Below, piece after piece: positions 62,714 to 64,000 of a stretch of DNA of 64,000 bases. Numbering within the stretch: position 1 is the first letter of the stretch; every line of letters begins with the position of its first letter. The notes under the pieces were generated by a model that made no database searches, was not told the origin of the DNA, and saw only the letters and a program-made list of their open reading frames with translations. This DNA comes from Cognatishimia sp. MH4019 (GTDB taxonomy: Bacteria > Pseudomonadota > Alphaproteobacteria > Rhodobacterales > Rhodobacteraceae), in contig NZ_JAHTBL010000003.1 in assembly GCF_020177595.1 (NCBI RefSeq), positions 186,001 to 250,000 on the forward strand, given 5' to 3'. A program made the translations under genes and the position numbers.

Positions 62714-63430
62714 ATGGCGAACACAAAAGCTGAGACCAGAACACCGGCGGATCGACTTCCGATCAGCCAACGGATCGACCAGCGGATGCCAAATCCCGGT
62801 CGGCGCAAGATGACCCCGACAAACTGGGCCATCAAGGGTGAGCTGTTTTTGAACTGCTCCTGCACCGTCTTTTGCCCTTGCGTGGTCAGCCTTGGCGCGC
62901 ATCCCCCAACCGAAGGGCATTGCCATGCGTGGATGGCGATTGCCATTGATGAAGGCCACTTTGAGGGCGAAGACCTGTCGGGCCTGAATGTTGGCCTTCT
63001 GGTCGATATTCCTGGCCGGATGGGCGAGGGCAACTGGAAGGTTGCGGCCTATGTGGATGAGCGCTCCACCCCCAAAGCCTATGATGGCCTACTGAAGATT
63101 TTCAGCGGGGCCGCAGGCGGCACAACGGGTCTTTTCACCATGCTTGTGTCCGAGATTATCGGCGCCGAGCGTGAGAAGGTCGAGATCGTGCGCGAGGGCA
63201 AAAAACGCGGGCTTTATATCGGGCGCAAGATCGCGGGCGAGATCGAGATGATTGACGGCGCATCCCCTGATCACCCGGTCATGGTCAGCAATTCGAAATA
63301 CTGGATGGGCCCTGACATTATCGCGGCCCAAGGCGTGAAATCCAAGGTCCGCGATTATGGCCGGATCTGGGATTTCGGCGGCAAATCCGCCGAAATTTGC
63401 CCGATTGACTGGAAAGGTCCCAAGCCATGA
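62714..63430 (+). CDS. DUF1326 protein
   Basis: A 238-residue soluble protein. The DUF1326 core begins at about 36 with WAIKGELFLNCSCTVFCPCVVSLG, whose C-S-C...C-P-C cysteines are a likely metal or redox site, followed by GHCHAWMAIAIDEGHF. Partner of the DUF2182 membrane protein; the pair is predicted to handle a metal or thiol ligand, but the role is unknown. GGAGG lies before the ATG at 62714. Its stop overlaps the DinB gene start by four bases (ATGA). Confidence 0.85.
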   Translation: MANTKAETRTPADRLPISQRIDQRMPNPGRRKMTPTNWAIKGELFLNCSCTVFCPCVVSLGAHPPTEGHCHAWMAIAIDEGHFEGEDLSGLNVGLLVDIPGRMGEGNWKVAAYVDERSTPKAYDGLLKIFSGAAGGTTGLFTMLVSEIIGAEREKVEIVREGKKRGLYIGRKIAGEIEMIDGASPDHPVMVSNSKYWMGPDIIAAQGVKSKVRDYGRIWDFGGKSAEICPIDWKGPKP

Positions 63431-63933
63431 TTGATCGGGAGTATTGCGTAACAATGGCGCGGTATAACCATTGGCAGAACCGCGAAGTCCTCAAGGCATT
63501 GGAAGGCCTCAGCCCTGATGAGTTGACACAGGAGCGCGGCGCGTTCTTCGGCTCGATCTTCAAGACGCTGAACCACCTTCTCTGGGGCGATCAGCTTTGG
63601 ATGAGCCGCTTTGATGGCGGTGCCGGTCCGGGAATGGATGGCATGGCAGGTCTCGAGATGACACCAACGCTGGCCGTTTGGGGGGCCGAGAGATTTCGGA
63701 CCGATGGACGTATCCGTCTCTGGGCAGAGAATCTGAAAAGCATCGATCTGTTGGGCGATCTGAGCTGGTATTCCGGGCTGTCCAAACAAGAGATGAGCAA
63801 GCCCAAGGCGCTTTGTGTGATGCAACTCTTCAACCACCAGACACATCATCGCGGGCAGGTCCACGCGATGATGACGCAGGCCGGGCTGAGCACCGCTGCA
63901 ACCGATATTCCCTTCATGCCTGAGGACGACTGA
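63427..63933 (+). CDS. DinB-family putative metal-dependent enzyme
   Basis: A 168-residue four-helix-bundle protein of the DinB/YfiT superfamily. The start YCVTMARYNHWQNREVLKALEGLS and the metal-site histidines (TLNHLLWGDQLW, then LFNHQTHHRGQVHAMM) are clear. Family members include thiol-S-transferases that use mycothiol or bacillithiol; which thiol this one uses is unknown. Third gene of the coupled DUF2182-DUF1326-DinB set, two bases from the next gene. Confidence 0.87.
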   Translation: MIDREYCVTMARYNHWQNREVLKALEGLSPDELTQERGAFFGSIFKTLNHLLWGDQLWMSRFDGGAGPGMDGMAGLEMTPTLAVWGAERFRTDGRIRLWAENLKSIDLLGDLSWYSGLSKQEMSKPKALCVMQLFNHQTHHRGQVHAMMTQAGLSTAATDIPFMPEDD

Positions 63934-63934
63934 C

Positions 63935-64000
63935 ATGGCCAATATCTCTCCGTCGCGCCGTTTGCGGCGGACTCCGTTTTCAGACGGTGTCGAAGCTGCG
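63935..64000 (+). CDS. dmdA: Probable DMSP demethylase DmdA, N-terminal fragment
   Basis: Only 22 codons before the right edge: MANISPSRRLRRTPFSDGVE and two alanines. This leader closely resembles the start of DmdA, the GcvT-family enzyme that demethylates dimethylsulfoniopropionate with tetrahydrofolate in Roseobacter strains, as I recall it. A GAGGAC site lies before the ATG. The fragment is too short to tell DmdA from a close GcvT-family paralogue. Confidence 0.55.
   Translation, partial: MANISPSRRLRRTPFSDGVEAA

Noticed and set aside
1-64000. CRISPR arrays, insertion sequences, prophage or integrase genes
   Set aside because: I looked for regular spaced repeats, transposase motifs and tRNA-adjacent integrases and saw none; the only tandem array is the terminator-like repeat at 49274-49390.

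Overview
The window looks like a chromosomal segment of a marine Roseobacter-group alphaproteobacterium (Rhodobacteraceae). This rests on the GC-rich coding style, the circularly permuted two-piece tmRNA gene, the F1-ATPase zeta-type inhibitor, an RNase E with a long acidic insert in its S1 domain, family-specific small proteins (DUF4167, DUF4169, DUF1638, SspB-alpha type), and a probable DMSP demethylase start at the right edge. I see no IS element, prophage, integrase, CRISPR array or rRNA operon, so this is mostly ordinary core genome. Gene density is high, and many neighbours overlap by 1 or 4 bases (TGATG, ATGA or GTGA junctions), which points to translationally coupled operons.

Layout, left to right. 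1-4.1 kb: start of a BCCT-type transporter, a small unknown ORF, an aminoglycoside-kinase homologue, a Fur-family regulator, a Met-rich repeat protein with a DUF533 domain, and a CPA1 antiporter. 4.1-8.5 kb: an EamA exporter converging on the coupled set mazG, nucleoside hydrolase, GNAT, selO. 8.6-14.2 kb: M20 amidohydrolase, agmatinase and DUF1499 protein, then prfA-prmC and the DUF4167 protein. 14.2-22.1 kb: one long minus-strand operon for outer-membrane biogenesis and dispersed housekeeping, lptF-lptG-lptD-surA-pdxA-rsmA-PPOX. 22.2-28.1 kb: pepA-holC, a retropepsin-like protease, MarC, an ABC-F ATPase, ndk and a TfoX C-terminal protein. 28.3-31.0 kb: two tRNAs, an MBL hydrolase and an EnvZ-like kinase. 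31.1-35.0 kb: purM-purN, rnd, a lipoprotein and sufE.

35.0-39.6 kb holds the biologically most interesting block. A DUF1638 protein, a stand-alone corrinoid protein and a stand-alone homocysteine S-methyltransferase together look like parts of a split B12-dependent methionine synthase, preceded by an MprF-like membrane protein. 39.7-42.0 kb: zeta inhibitor and purC-purS-purQ. 42.1-45.2 kb: DctB/DctD-like two-component pair whose regulator has lost the sigma-54 contact loop. 45.2-49.3 kb: long structured leader, rne and a sugar-acid dehydrogenase. 49.3-53.2 kb: triplicated terminator-like repeat, tusA/ccdA, and a coupled membrane-hydrolase/cytochrome P450 pair. 53.2-55.8 kb: fumC followed by three tiny overlapping genes, then sspB. 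55.8-61.9 kb: chrA, a secreted beta-propeller-like protein, a 2H phosphoesterase, ssrA, a DUF4345 protein, a PotD-like binding protein and a GntR regulator. 61.9-64 kb: DUF2182, DUF1326 and DinB genes running into a GcvT-family gene that I read as dmdA.

There is no single spectacular new system. The best leads are the split methionine synthase block with a riboswitch-like leader, the degenerate DctD, the hydrolase-P450 pair, the fumC small-gene cluster, an unannotated 32-37 residue ORF, and the tandem terminator array. Product names were assigned by reading motifs, without database searches.
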